From Pedosphaera sp. (GTDB taxonomy: Bacteria > Verrucomicrobiota > Verrucomicrobiia > Limisphaerales > F1-12-MAGs170), in assembly GCA_009695275.1 (NCBI GenBank), contig SIBF01000002.1, positions 1 to 54,309 of the forward strand: a DNA stretch of 54,309 nt. Reading direction: 5' to 3'. A program made the position numbers and the translations under genes. The notes beneath the pieces were generated by a model. It was not told the origin of the DNA. It searched no databases and was given only the letters and a program-made list of their open reading frames with translations. Positions 36,201 through 44,690 of this stretch are shown here, piece after piece (the stretch's first letter is position 1; the number at the start of each line of letters is the position of its first letter).

Positions 36201-38225
36201 GCCTACACCGGACCGATCGTTCTCCAACAGAACTCCAGGGTGACAGCGCGGACACGTAACCCGACTGTAAGGCAGGCAGGCGGGCCGCCCGGTTCCTCCT
36301 CCACACCCTGGTCCAGCCCGGTGGCAGTTACGTTCACGGTGACGCCGCCGCCGCTGGCCATCACCGAGATCATGTTTCATCCCGAAAACCCTCCGAATGG
36401 CAGCCTGTTCGGCGATGAGAATTTTGAATTCGTCGAGATTAAAAACATCAGTGCCGGTCCGGTAAGTCTCGTGGGCTATCAATTCATGAGCGGCATCCGG
36501 TTTGCCTTTGCGCCGACGAACTCGATCACAACACTTGCGCCCGGCGAGCGAGCGTTGATTGTGAAAAATCGCGCGGCTTTTGAGTCACGTTATCCTGGAA
36601 TCACGAGCATCGTTGGCGAGTATCAAGGCACCTTGTCGAACTCAGGAAACCGCCTGACGCTCGTGGGTCCGCTGCTGGAGCCGGTCGCCGATCTGAGCTA
36701 CGTTGCGATTCGATTTCCGTTGGCGGATGGCCTTGGATTCTCCCTGGTACCAGTGGACGAAATACCATCTGTTGCGCAACCTGGCGACCTCTCGAACTGG
36801 CGCATCAGCGCCCGCCCTGGTGGTTCGCCTGGCCGTGTTGACCCGGAGCCGTTTAGTGTACCGTCGATCTATGTGAACGAGCTGCTGCCTGAAATCGGAC
36901 AGACACAGGATGGCAGGATCGAGCTGTTCAATCCCACTGCCGCGCCGGCGAATATCTCCGGCTGGTTCTTGACCGACACATTCAACAAACCAAAGAAGCA
37001 TCGTCTCCCGAATGGAACTTTTCTCCAGCCAAACGGCTATCTGGTCCTTTCTGAAAGCACGTTCACGTCAGCCGACGGATCGGTCTTTTCCTTCAACGCC
37101 AAAGGGGAGGGGATTTATATCTTCTCCGCCGATACCGCGGGCAACTTCACCGGTTGGATGCATGGATATGAGTACGGTGCCTCGGCGCGTGGCGCATCCA
37201 CGGGCCGACACGTCAGCAGTACGGGCGTGGAAAGTTTCGTCATTCAATCAAACCCCTCACTCGGCGTGGCGAATACGGGACCACGCGTCGGACCGATCGT
37301 CGTGAGTGAGATCCATTCTGATCCGAAATTCATCGGTGGGCAGAACAACACGGGCGACGAATTCATCGAACTGCAAAATATCACCGCACTTCCGGTCGCG
37401 CTGTTTGACCCAGGTTCTCCCTTTCAAACCTGGCAGTTGCGCGGACAGGTGGATTTTGATTTTCCGGCGGGCACCGTCGTTCCGGCCAGCGGCATCGTGC
37501 TGCTCGTAGGCTTTGATCCGCAGGCTCAACCCTGGGCAGCCGCCGCGTTCCGCGCGCGCCTGGGTGTCGATGCCCGCGCGATCATGCTCGGGCCCTGGTC
37601 AGGTCACCTTAACAACGCGGAAGGCTCCGTGCGTCTGTTGCGTCCTGCCCCGTCGGCTTTGTCGTCGTTGCCTGCCGATGGTGAAGTTCCGTTCGAGCTT
37701 GTGGACGAAATAGATTACTCCAACTCGCCGCCCTGGCCAATCCAGCCCGAGGGGAAGGGACTCTCATTCACACGACGGGATGTTCGCACCTATGGCTACG
37801 ATCCCGCGAACTGGCTGGCTACAGTCCCAACGCCGGGCGACGTTGATGCCGACGGAGATGGTTTGGGCGATCGATGGGAGCTGGCGAACGGGTTGAAGCC
37901 GGATTCAGCCACGGGCGACGACGGACGAGACGGCGATCCGGACGGAGACGGCCTGACCAACTTTCAGGAGATGCTCGCAGGAACGTCACCGCGCGATGCC
38001 CGGAGCCGGCTTGAATTGCGCGCCGAACCGGCTGAAGTAGGTACGATCAAACTGACCGTAGCGGTGCCGACAGGACGCAGCGCCACGATTCAAGTGACGG
38101 AGAACTTGAGCGCGGGCGTGTGGCAGAATGTTCGCAGTGTGCTCGGTTTACCCGATGGCGGGCCAATTTCGGTCGCCGACACATTCAGGACAACGACGCG
38201 GTACTATCGCCTGGTCATGCCGTAA
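33222..38225 (+). CDS. Giant secreted CotH-kinase / lamin-tail-domain protein
   Basis: A 1667-residue exported protein with a signal peptide (LLRVSLLVAFTLWLSDSGARG). Order of parts: N-terminal beta-sandwich region (~30-200), lamin tail domain (~306-420, VISEFMADNDRTLNDEDGD), chitobiase-type C-terminal fold (~458-530, VIRYTLDGNLPTN), CotH kinase-like domain (~545-930; HWDFDRALG with D831 and D833 as the D-x-D pair), second chitobiase-type fold (~956-1030), three more lamin tail domains (~1046, ~1216, ~1360), a Ca-binding thrombospondin-3-like stretch (DVDADGDGLGDRW, ~1540-1590) and a final beta domain. CotH proteins are atypical kinases known from spore coats and eukaryotes; this one should act outside the cytoplasm. 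Substrate unknown. No partner gene is obvious. Confidence 0.88.
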   Translation: MLMKLLQLLRVSLLVAFTLWLSDSGARGEEIIARGAEWEFFKGRAEASSPDTTAWRRLGFEDAAWASGQTPLFYGEPLFGTELTDMRGSYSSVFLRKEFVVTNPAEISLVQLGVSIDDGFIAWINGHEVARFNVPEGNLAFKSLASSAVTEPIPFELYDIPRPVEVLVAGTNIVAIQAFNVSLADSTDLVINASLSLFMDTAPPVLETLVPSPGSTLRELITVEVHFDEAVKGVDPGDLLINGKGATNVFEAVQGAFVFSFPQPADGEVTVAWRANHGITDLVGAAHPFAGGSWTYKLDAKSPAPGVVISEFMADNDRTLNDEDGDSSDWIEIFNPNETPANLNGWFLTDEASKLTKWRFPDVTIQPNDYLVVFASEKDRTNVTGRLHTNFKLAPNGEFLALVTPLGKFASQFAPVYPKQFTDVSYGRVEGVSDTTGYFTKPTPGALNVSSGPGFGPEIQYSRATGTFIEPFDLALKTAANSVIRYTLDGNLPTNGSPVYLAPIRISNSVQIRARTFQDGLLPGPPRTESFLMLSNNVAGFVSDLPVMILHTMGKGAPNTSRQTFASVTVYEPVAGRAALTDPPTFSTRGALKIRGSSTEGIAKASFAMEFWDEFGVDSNRGILGMPADADWVLYAPNDFEPVLIHNPFIHQLSRDMGRYSPRTRFVEVYLNKTGGPISAAHYNGIYVLEEKISIGKHRIDIDKLKPENLSPPEVTGGFLMKVDRLDPGDGGFSGAGTGVGYIDPKEREIELPQRDPQEQYIRKYYSDFGKALASPNFRDPIVGYSAFIDVDSWIDFHVVEVLSGNVDALVLSTYFHKPRNAKIVFGPHWDFDRALGSTDGRDSNPRTWNTGPFFGAVWWTKLFSDRDFWQKWVDRWQKARAEHFANAYINALIDRQAGELREAQPRDRARWRTVLRGGSFQSEVDRMKGWLSNRMDFIDKQLAQPPLFSAAGGQVTPGFTLQITAAPSAIVYYTLDGSDPRLSQGDISPKAIAYTGPIVLQQNSRVTARTRNPTVRQAGGPPGSSSTPWSSPVAVTFTVTPPPLAITEIMFHPENPPNGSLFGDENFEFVEIKNISAGPVSLVGYQFMSGIRFAFAPTNSITTLAPGERALIVKNRAAFESRYPGITSIVGEYQGTLSNSGNRLTLVGPLLEPVADLSYVAIRFPLADGLGFSLVPVDEIPSVAQPGDLSNWRISARPGGSPGRVDPEPFSVPSIYVNELLPEIGQTQDGRIELFNPTAAPANISGWFLTDTFNKPKKHRLPNGTFLQPNGYLVLSESTFTSADGSVFSFNAKGEGIYIFSADTAGNFTGWMHGYEYGASARGASTGRHVSSTGVESFVIQSNPSLGVANTGPRVGPIVVSEIHSDPKFIGGQNNTGDEFIELQNITALPVALFDPGSPFQTWQLRGQVDFDFPAGTVVPASGIVLLVGFDPQAQPWAAAAFRARLGVDARAIMLGPWSGHLNNAEGSVRLLRPAPSALSSLPADGEVPFELVDEIDYSNSPPWPIQPEGKGLSFTRRDVRTYGYDPANWLATVPTPGDVDADGDGLGDRWELANGLKPDSATGDDGRDGDPDGDGLTNFQEMLAGTSPRDARSRLELRAEPAEVGTIKLTVAVPTGRSATIQVTENLSAGVWQNVRSVLGLPDGGPISVADTFRTTTRYYRLVMP

Positions 38226-38288
38226 CGGGCCGGGTTCGCGGAACTTGTCCCGCAGCCGCGTGGCATGACCAACCGGGCTTATGTTGGA

Positions 38289-40274
38289 TCATGCCGAGGG
38301 CTTTGGCAACATCTTGGCGATCACTGCCAGAAGTCCAATCACTACTGCCGCAAGGATTCCCCAGAAGATCCAGCCTCGCACGCCGGAAAGCGGCTCGCCT
38401 TGGGACCAGTCCGCCTTTTTCAATGCTTGTTCCGCTCCCGGGGTCGCGGCTGATTTTCCGGCCGCCAATAGCTGACGCGCAACAAGCGCCACATCGTATC
38501 GGGGAGCGTTCACGTTCGCATTGCCATAGTAGAGAACCGGAGCGTCCGCCGCCTTGAATACAAGCCGGGTCGCTGGATAAACGAATTTGAACCCTTCGAG
38601 TTCAAGTGGCGGATTGTCGCCGTTGTCGGTTTCAAGGAAAAGAGTGCTGGTCTGTGGGTGGGCGTCAAATTTCACTGTGAATTGGGTCTCCTTCGATTCC
38701 GCAGTGCGTTGCCATTCTGTGCTTCCGAGGCTGCGTTCGTATTTCCCGCCGCGTCCATCTGAAGCGAGTTCGAAAACTCGAACGCTTCGTCTAAAAAGTG
38801 GCGTGCGCGGGCGGCACTCCAATCGCGTCAATGGCAGGTTGGCATGCGAGAGTGTCAGTTCCCAACGGGACACCGCCGGGCGCTTCTGGTCTTTCTCTTG
38901 TTTTACTGACGGCTCAATGCGCCGGCTCAATGATGGACGCTCCACCAGGTAGGGAATTTGTTGACCTTCACGCACCAGACGCAGATCAGCGAGATCAGCA
39001 CGCGCATGAGCCAGCACGTCCAGGTCGAGTTCTAGCTGTTGTACGCCCGGAAGCTGCAGGGAGATCGGCTTCCGGAATCCCCAGTCCTTCGGATCCAGGG
39101 GAGCGCCACTTTCAGCGAGGCCGGGCAAAGTGTCGGGTTTGCGATGATCAGGATTCGCCATTAAAATTCCAGATGTCGCGGTGGTGGATTGCGCCTTCTT
39201 CAACTGCACCGTCAACCCGCCCAAATCGTAGCGTGGTGGCGGGCATTGAGAGTTACCGGTGAAAACCGTGTGAGCGCCCGGTGATTTGGCTTGAAACAGC
39301 GCATGGATCGGACGACGAAACGCCCGCACCGCGCTCAACGGCAGCGGCGGGCTGTTGCCGTTAGCGATCACGATAATCAATTCGCGCGTTCGCACCCGAC
39401 GTTCGATGGGGATTTTTGTTCGTCTCGTGGCCGTCCCAACACCTGCATCCACGGCGTAGATCATTCCGCTCGCCAGTTCGTTCTCGCGCAATTCCTCCCC
39501 GACCAACTCCGCCACGCGCACGCTCACCTGGCGTTGAAAGAGCGGCTCGGTGGTGTCAAACTCCACTTCGGCCAGGGCAAGATTCGCGGCATCGAGATCC
39601 AGAACCAACCGCGTATCACCATCAGCTTCGTCTCGGGATTTGATGGTCGCCACTACAGGTTCGACAGGTAACACCTCCAGACGTGCAACATGAAGGAGCG
39701 CCCCGGTGAAAGGCACCGGTCGCGAGCGTTCGTCATCCACGGTCAGCCGAAGCCAGGGCCAGATCCCCGGAGGAACTCTGACGGTCAAATCACTTCCACC
39801 GCCCTGTCGAAACAAAGGCACGCCTTCGGCCAGTGGGGAAAATGTTCGTGCGTCCTTTGACCCTTCCAGCCGCACCGCCTTGATGAAAGTACGTTCCGGC
39901 GTCTCCAACGTGACGGCAGCGATAGCCATCTCCAGTCCAGTTTCGATCGTCAACGTGGTGGTGGAGCCGCGTAACTGTGGTCGAAACGATTTTGGAGCGC
40001 GCGCGGTTGCCCCTTCAGGTGATGGCCTTTGCAGGAGGAACGAAACTTCAGTGCCATTCGGATCGGCAAGGCGCAGATCCTCCAGGTCGTGACGGCTTGC
40101 ATCAAGGATTGCTGGTGACAGGGCGCGTCGGGTCAGTCCGGGCGTGGCAACTTCGACAGGCGCGCGTTGCTGCCATTCCGTGAACGATGCCCCAAACACT
40201 GTCCACGCGGAGAGGATCAGTGTGGTCAGGGCTGCGCCATTATGAACTCGGCTGGCTTGGAATCTATTTTTCAT
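38289..40274 (-). CDS. DUF3999 family membrane-anchored protein
   Basis: About 661 residues from the ATG at 40274; a longer frame exists from 40391, but only the later start gives an N-terminal signal segment (ALTTLILSAWTVFGASF) followed by FTEWQQRAPVEV. The bulk is beta-rich periplasmic sequence with a duplicated pattern (LEDLRLADPNGTEVSFLLQRP and LADLRLVREGQQIPYLVERP). A C-terminal membrane helix (GWIFWGILAAVVIGLLAVIAKML) closes it. DUF3999 proteins are regularly encoded with DUF2339 proteins. The ATG overlaps the end of the DUF2339 gene (ATGA...TAG), which indicates translational coupling. The molecular role is not known. Confidence 0.87.
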   Translation of the reverse strand: MKNRFQASRVHNGAALTTLILSAWTVFGASFTEWQQRAPVEVATPGLTRRALSPAILDASRHDLEDLRLADPNGTEVSFLLQRPSPEGATARAPKSFRPQLRGSTTTLTIETGLEMAIAAVTLETPERTFIKAVRLEGSKDARTFSPLAEGVPLFRQGGGSDLTVRVPPGIWPWLRLTVDDERSRPVPFTGALLHVARLEVLPVEPVVATIKSRDEADGDTRLVLDLDAANLALAEVEFDTTEPLFQRQVSVRVAELVGEELRENELASGMIYAVDAGVGTATRRTKIPIERRVRTRELIIVIANGNSPPLPLSAVRAFRRPIHALFQAKSPGAHTVFTGNSQCPPPRYDLGGLTVQLKKAQSTTATSGILMANPDHRKPDTLPGLAESGAPLDPKDWGFRKPISLQLPGVQQLELDLDVLAHARADLADLRLVREGQQIPYLVERPSLSRRIEPSVKQEKDQKRPAVSRWELTLSHANLPLTRLECRPRTPLFRRSVRVFELASDGRGGKYERSLGSTEWQRTAESKETQFTVKFDAHPQTSTLFLETDNGDNPPLELEGFKFVYPATRLVFKAADAPVLYYGNANVNAPRYDVALVARQLLAAGKSAATPGAEQALKKADWSQGEPLSGVRGWIFWGILAAVVIGLLAVIAKMLPKPSA

Positions 40275-43200
40275 CCGATTTTGCAGAATTGGAGATAAAC
40301 TTCTGGTAAAGGAAAGATGCGGCGAATGCGACAAACGCGACGGCCGCCAATGCGCCAACACGATAGGGAGTGTCCAGGCGTGAGAGATCATGGAAGAAGA
40401 GTTTGACGATGGTCACGCCTAGCAGGGCCAGTGCCGCGTAGCGAGCCGGAGCGAGCTGTCGCACAAGTCCCACCACCAGCATCGCCAGTGCGAACAATGC
40501 CCAGGCGATGCTGTAACTCATGTCGCGGGCAAAGTTGCCGGAAAATTGGAACGTCAACACCGCGGCGCCGGGCGCGGTAAAGAAATCCGCAATCTGGATG
40601 TTGAGGAGAAGGAAGGCGAGTATCGCGCCCAACGTGTTCAAAACACCAGGCGCGCTGTTCCCCAGCACCTGGTCACGTGGCGGTGCCAGAAGGCGCGCCG
40701 CCATGAAGAGCGCAACGGTGACCACGCCGTAACTGTAGAGGTACCAATTGAAAATCGGCGTCTCGCTGCGCGCGTGGTAACTGAGAACGGCGGGGTTCAG
40801 CGCCAGTCGCGCAAACGACGTGATCAGCAGGCCCACGGCGGTCAGGCGCAAGCCAGGGTGTGGCACGCGATGAAACAACCAGCACAACGCCGCGCCTTCC
40901 ACCGCCCATGAGATCGTGATCCATTGGCGGCTGAACTGGAGCGGGAAGATCAGCGTGATGAAGAACAAGGCTGCGCCGCCGTACAATGCCAGTTGCGTCT
41001 GTTTGGCGGAGTCCTTGTCATCAGAGGTCTTCAGGACGGCCACCAGGCTTGCGAGTGCCGGCACCGCAAACGCAGCCGCCAGCAGGCCCATCATGTTGTT
41101 CGGCCACGCTGACTTCACCAACTGATGCACGAGATAGAACTGTGCGGGACCGGCCAGCGCCGAGGCGATCCATGGGCCGGTCACATTCGCAAACTGTCTT
41201 TGCGACACGAAAGGAAACGCGGCGAACAAGGTGAAGAATGCGAGATACCAGAGCAGGGGCGTGGACGCAGTTTCCGGTTTGAAAAGGCGAAGGTGCCATG
41301 CGTACTCGAGCGCCGCTACGCACGTCAACCCGATCAACGGCAGCCACGGGAGCCGGAACATCCGCGTCACGGCAAACAACATTCCCACCAGCAGCAGCGC
41401 AAGGCCGAAAACCGGCGATGGATTCCACAGTTGCAGCCGACCCGCGATCATCACGAGAAGCACAAATGGCAGGACGATCGCGAAAGCCGGAATCTGTGCG
41501 GCGAACCGGGCATTCAATTCATCGCTGGCGGATAATGATTGAGTTCCAGTTGACGCTGGCCATTTACGCCGCAGCCAGATGCCCGCGACGGCGAAGAACA
41601 CCGCGCAAGCGGCAATGACGACCAGGAGCGTGGGCAGTCCTGTCAGTTCGGCTGGAACCTTGAACAACACTCCGACCGCAGCCAGCAGCGTCAGCAGAAG
41701 AGTTGCCGCCACCGGCAGCACTGAGAGCGTCATGGCGGCGAGCGCCACCGCAAGGACATCCACGAGCAGGATCACTGGCCAGATCAGAATGGTCAGTTCG
41801 GAAAGCCTGAAGACAGGGATCAGGAGCGCCAGCAACGCTACCGGTGGAAATAACATCGCCCACTTCGGTGGCGGCTCGGCGCCTCCGTTCAGCCGCTGCA
41901 GTGTGAGCGGAAGAAGCGTGTGCGCCAGGGCAAAAACGAGTGTGAATGTGAGGGCAGCGGGCAGGAGCGAGTTGGTGACGCTTGTGCTCATCCAGATGGA
42001 GAGGAAGATGAACACTGCCGCGCCTGCCATCGGATAAGCGTTCCGAAAGGCACGGTCGATTCGCGACAATGCCAGGATGATCAAATTCAAACCAAACACA
42101 AACCCGAGCAGCAGCCACGGTCGTTCCGCGATTCCGGCGAAGGATTGAAAGTAGAACGCGAACAAGAAAGCCACGAACCCAAGGCCTGCCGTCGAGCCGC
42201 TCATGAGATGATCCTGCTCATCGTTTCGGCGTGCGAGTTTCGTTGCTCCAAGCCAGATCAGATTGAAACTTAGCAACACCGCCATCGGGATCAGTGTCTT
42301 GCTGCCTTCGTAGTAGCCACCGACATTGAAGAACTTCGAAGCCCAGCCGATCTGCATGAACACCGTCCCGGCGGCGGCCAGCGGCGTGAGGAAGTTCCAG
42401 CGCTGCCGCAGTGCTACGGCGATCACACCCACATCCAGCAGCGCGATATAGGCGAAGAACCCCACGGGAGCATCCTGTCCGGTCGAGAGGAGGATGGGTG
42501 TGACGAACCCGCCGAGCATCCCGAGCACGGCAACCACCAGCGCCTCCAATCGAACCGCGAGCAGGAACGCAGTCGCCGTGACGAGCACCATGAGCGCGAA
42601 TGTTGGCCCTGGCCCGAAGAACGCGAAGTGATAGATCGCTCTACACGCGAAAGTTACTCCGTAGAGAATCAGGACACCGGTCGCGCAAAACGTGTGGGAC
42701 AGGATCGTGAATTCTTTCTGGCGCATCACCACGCCGCCTACGACGAGTCCCAAGCCAAGCAGGAAACCCATCGCGACGCGCACTTCAGGCGGCAGCCAGC
42801 CTCTGTCGAAAGAAAGCTTCACAAAGTAAGCGACGGCGAGGAACAGCGTGATGCCGCCAATCCATGCGTAGAGTTTCGCGCCCATGAACTGTTCCCAGTT
42901 CAAGCTGCCTTTGACCTGTTCGAAACTGAAGGCGGGGCGTCCTCTTGTCTGGCTCGCAGGTTCCGTCTGAGACGACGTCTTGGAAGCCCAATTCGGCATC
43001 GGCAAAGGTGGTGGCGTTGGTCGGAAAGGTTCGACGATCGGGGGTGCGGAAATCGGCTCCGGAGTTTGTTGAGCCGTCTCCTTGCTGATTTCCGGCTGTG
43101 CGATCAACTCGGTTTCCACTTCGGTCTGCGCTAAGATTTCCACGGCTGCTGTGGCAGATTCGCGATGAACTGGCGCCGGCTGTGGCGGGAGTTCTGAAAG

Positions 43201-43350
43201 CTCGGCCAGCCGCCTCTCGACCGAGTATAAGCGCAGGTTCAGACGCTCGGTTTCTTTTGTGGCCCGGTTCGCCTTGAGGACCGCGACGATGGGGAGGACA
43301 AGGACGATGACGATGATTCCGAGAACCAGCAATATAACGAAGCCTTCCAT
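40264..43350 (-). CDS. DUF2339 family polytopic membrane protein
   Basis: A 1028-residue protein with an N-terminal membrane helix (FVILLVLGIIVIVLVLPIVAVL), a short coiled-coil-like segment (~25-55), a Pro/Glu-rich linker (~55-135) and then more than twenty hydrophobic helices to the end. WEQFMGAKLYAWIGGITLFLA is the usual DUF2339 entry into the membrane region. No transport or enzyme motif is known. Overlaps the DUF3999 gene by 11 bases; the pair probably forms an envelope complex. Confidence 0.88.
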   Translation of the reverse strand: MEGFVILLVLGIIVIVLVLPIVAVLKANRATKETERLNLRLYSVERRLAELSELPPQPAPVHRESATAAVEILAQTEVETELIAQPEISKETAQQTPEPISAPPIVEPFRPTPPPLPMPNWASKTSSQTEPASQTRGRPAFSFEQVKGSLNWEQFMGAKLYAWIGGITLFLAVAYFVKLSFDRGWLPPEVRVAMGFLLGLGLVVGGVVMRQKEFTILSHTFCATGVLILYGVTFACRAIYHFAFFGPGPTFALMVLVTATAFLLAVRLEALVVAVLGMLGGFVTPILLSTGQDAPVGFFAYIALLDVGVIAVALRQRWNFLTPLAAAGTVFMQIGWASKFFNVGGYYEGSKTLIPMAVLLSFNLIWLGATKLARRNDEQDHLMSGSTAGLGFVAFLFAFYFQSFAGIAERPWLLLGFVFGLNLIILALSRIDRAFRNAYPMAGAAVFIFLSIWMSTSVTNSLLPAALTFTLVFALAHTLLPLTLQRLNGGAEPPPKWAMLFPPVALLALLIPVFRLSELTILIWPVILLVDVLAVALAAMTLSVLPVAATLLLTLLAAVGVLFKVPAELTGLPTLLVVIAACAVFFAVAGIWLRRKWPASTGTQSLSASDELNARFAAQIPAFAIVLPFVLLVMIAGRLQLWNPSPVFGLALLLVGMLFAVTRMFRLPWLPLIGLTCVAALEYAWHLRLFKPETASTPLLWYLAFFTLFAAFPFVSQRQFANVTGPWIASALAGPAQFYLVHQLVKSAWPNNMMGLLAAAFAVPALASLVAVLKTSDDKDSAKQTQLALYGGAALFFITLIFPLQFSRQWITISWAVEGAALCWLFHRVPHPGLRLTAVGLLITSFARLALNPAVLSYHARSETPIFNWYLYSYGVVTVALFMAARLLAPPRDQVLGNSAPGVLNTLGAILAFLLLNIQIADFFTAPGAAVLTFQFSGNFARDMSYSIAWALFALAMLVVGLVRQLAPARYAALALLGVTIVKLFFHDLSRLDTPYRVGALAAVAFVAFAASFLYQKFISNSAKSDEK

Positions 43351-43621
43351 AGCATTCTTTCAGTTATTCACGGTGAACCGTGATCCGTGGTTCGCTCGAC
43401 ACCCTTCGGAATGGGCTGTCAGTCTTCCATAACACCAGGCTTGCTCCTGCAAAATCCCGGAACCCGCCTTTTGCTTTGGCGCGCCATCCAGTGAGTGTCG
43501 GAATGAGCTTTACCTCTAATCTTCCAATGAAGCCACACTTGAATTGCCGATGTTCGCGAACATGCGCTTGCCAAACCGAAGGTCGCAGGTGTTTACTCAC
43601 GTCCAAGGTTTAAGACTCTTG

Positions 43622-44032
43622 ATGAGCTCCACAAATTCCAATCCGCAGGACGGCTCCACGCCACTGATCTATCTGGTGGACGATGAGCCTCTTTTGCTCG
43701 AACTCGCCGAGATGGTGCTCGATGGCAATGGCTATCGTTTTGAAAAGTTTCATGACCCTACCGAGGCCTGGAATACGTTTCGCGTTGCAGATCCTCAGCC
43801 GGCCTTGCTCATCACCGATTACGCGATGCACGGGATGAACGGCGTCGAGCTGATCATTAAATGCAAGGGCATGTGCCCCAACCTCAGAACGATCCTGATC
43901 AGCGGCACCGTGGACGAGGGGATTCTCCGGGACGCCCCCGTGAAGGTGGAGCACTTCATTCGCAAGCCCTACCGCACGACGGAGCTTGCTCAGGCTGTGC
44001 GCGATGTATTTACGCGGGCGGCGGGTGTTTAA
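43622..44032 (+). CDS. Single-domain response regulator (CheY-like receiver)
   Basis: About 136 residues from the ATG at 43622; the frame is open further upstream to 43544 but that part has no family character. The receiver fold is complete: acidic pair in YLVDDEPLLLE, phosphoacceptor D66 in LLITDYAMHGMNG, ILISG with the switch residue Ser, and K115 in FIRKPYRT. There is no output domain, so it signals through protein contact. No histidine kinase is encoded nearby, making it an orphan. Confidence 0.88.
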   Translation: MSSTNSNPQDGSTPLIYLVDDEPLLLELAEMVLDGNGYRFEKFHDPTEAWNTFRVADPQPALLITDYAMHGMNGVELIIKCKGMCPNLRTILISGTVDEGILRDAPVKVEHFIRKPYRTTELAQAVRDVFTRAAGV

Positions 44033-44173
44033 GACTTTCGGGTAGGACATCAACATCACCGGCTGGCCTGTTGCAATTCTTCAGATTTGGCCTCCATCCG
44101 ATTGAACTCTCCTTCGCGCAGCTATTGTGGTGCGGCTTGACTCTGTTAGATCTCCCGTGATCGTTGAGCCCAC

Positions 44174-44671
44174 ATGAAATCTGGAACCGGGAGACAGTTG
44201 CTGGTCGCCGCGCTCGTCGTGCTGGGCGCTTACGTTGCCGTTTTTCTTCTGATCGAACGATCAAGGCCGGGCAAGGGGCCTTGGAGCGTGACGTTTTCCA
44301 CGGATGTCACCGGACGGCCAACCGTGACGGCGACGCACGAGAAGCTGAACTTGAGGAAGATCGAGTTTCGCTTCGAGGGGGAACGGCTGCCACAAACCAA
44401 CCTCCAGAGCACCGTCATCTTTGACAAGCCGGTTACCAACACTCCGTTCGGCTCGGTGGTTTTCATCGACACGACGTTCCTGCCAGGGACGGTCGTTCTG
44501 GATCTGTTTGGGCACGAGATTCAACTGCTCCGTCGTGTGTTGAGTGTCAACAAACGCGAAGTGCCATGGCAGCCGGAGATGACGATTGATCTGAAACAGA
44601 CTGACAAGCTGGCCAGCGAGGGCAGGAATAAGCCGCGTCGCGTCGAGCCAAAAGGCGAGCCAGCGCGTTGA
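44174..44671 (+). CDS. Small membrane-anchored protein of unknown function
   Basis: A 165-residue protein with one N-terminal membrane helix (LLVAALVVLGAYVAVFLLI) and a predicted extracytoplasmic beta-rich domain (WSVTFSTDVTGRPTVTATHE, VVFIDTTFLPGTVVLDLFG). The C-terminus is basic and disordered. I do not recognise the family. It lies between a response regulator gene (141 bases upstream, same strand) and a convergent NDK gene 19 bases downstream. Confidence 0.7.
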   Translation: MKSGTGRQLLVAALVVLGAYVAVFLLIERSRPGKGPWSVTFSTDVTGRPTVTATHEKLNLRKIEFRFEGERLPQTNLQSTVIFDKPVTNTPFGSVVFIDTTFLPGTVVLDLFGHEIQLLRRVLSVNKREVPWQPEMTIDLKQTDKLASEGRNKPRRVEPKGEPAR

Positions 44672-44690
44672 CTTCTTCCCGGCTCCGCAA

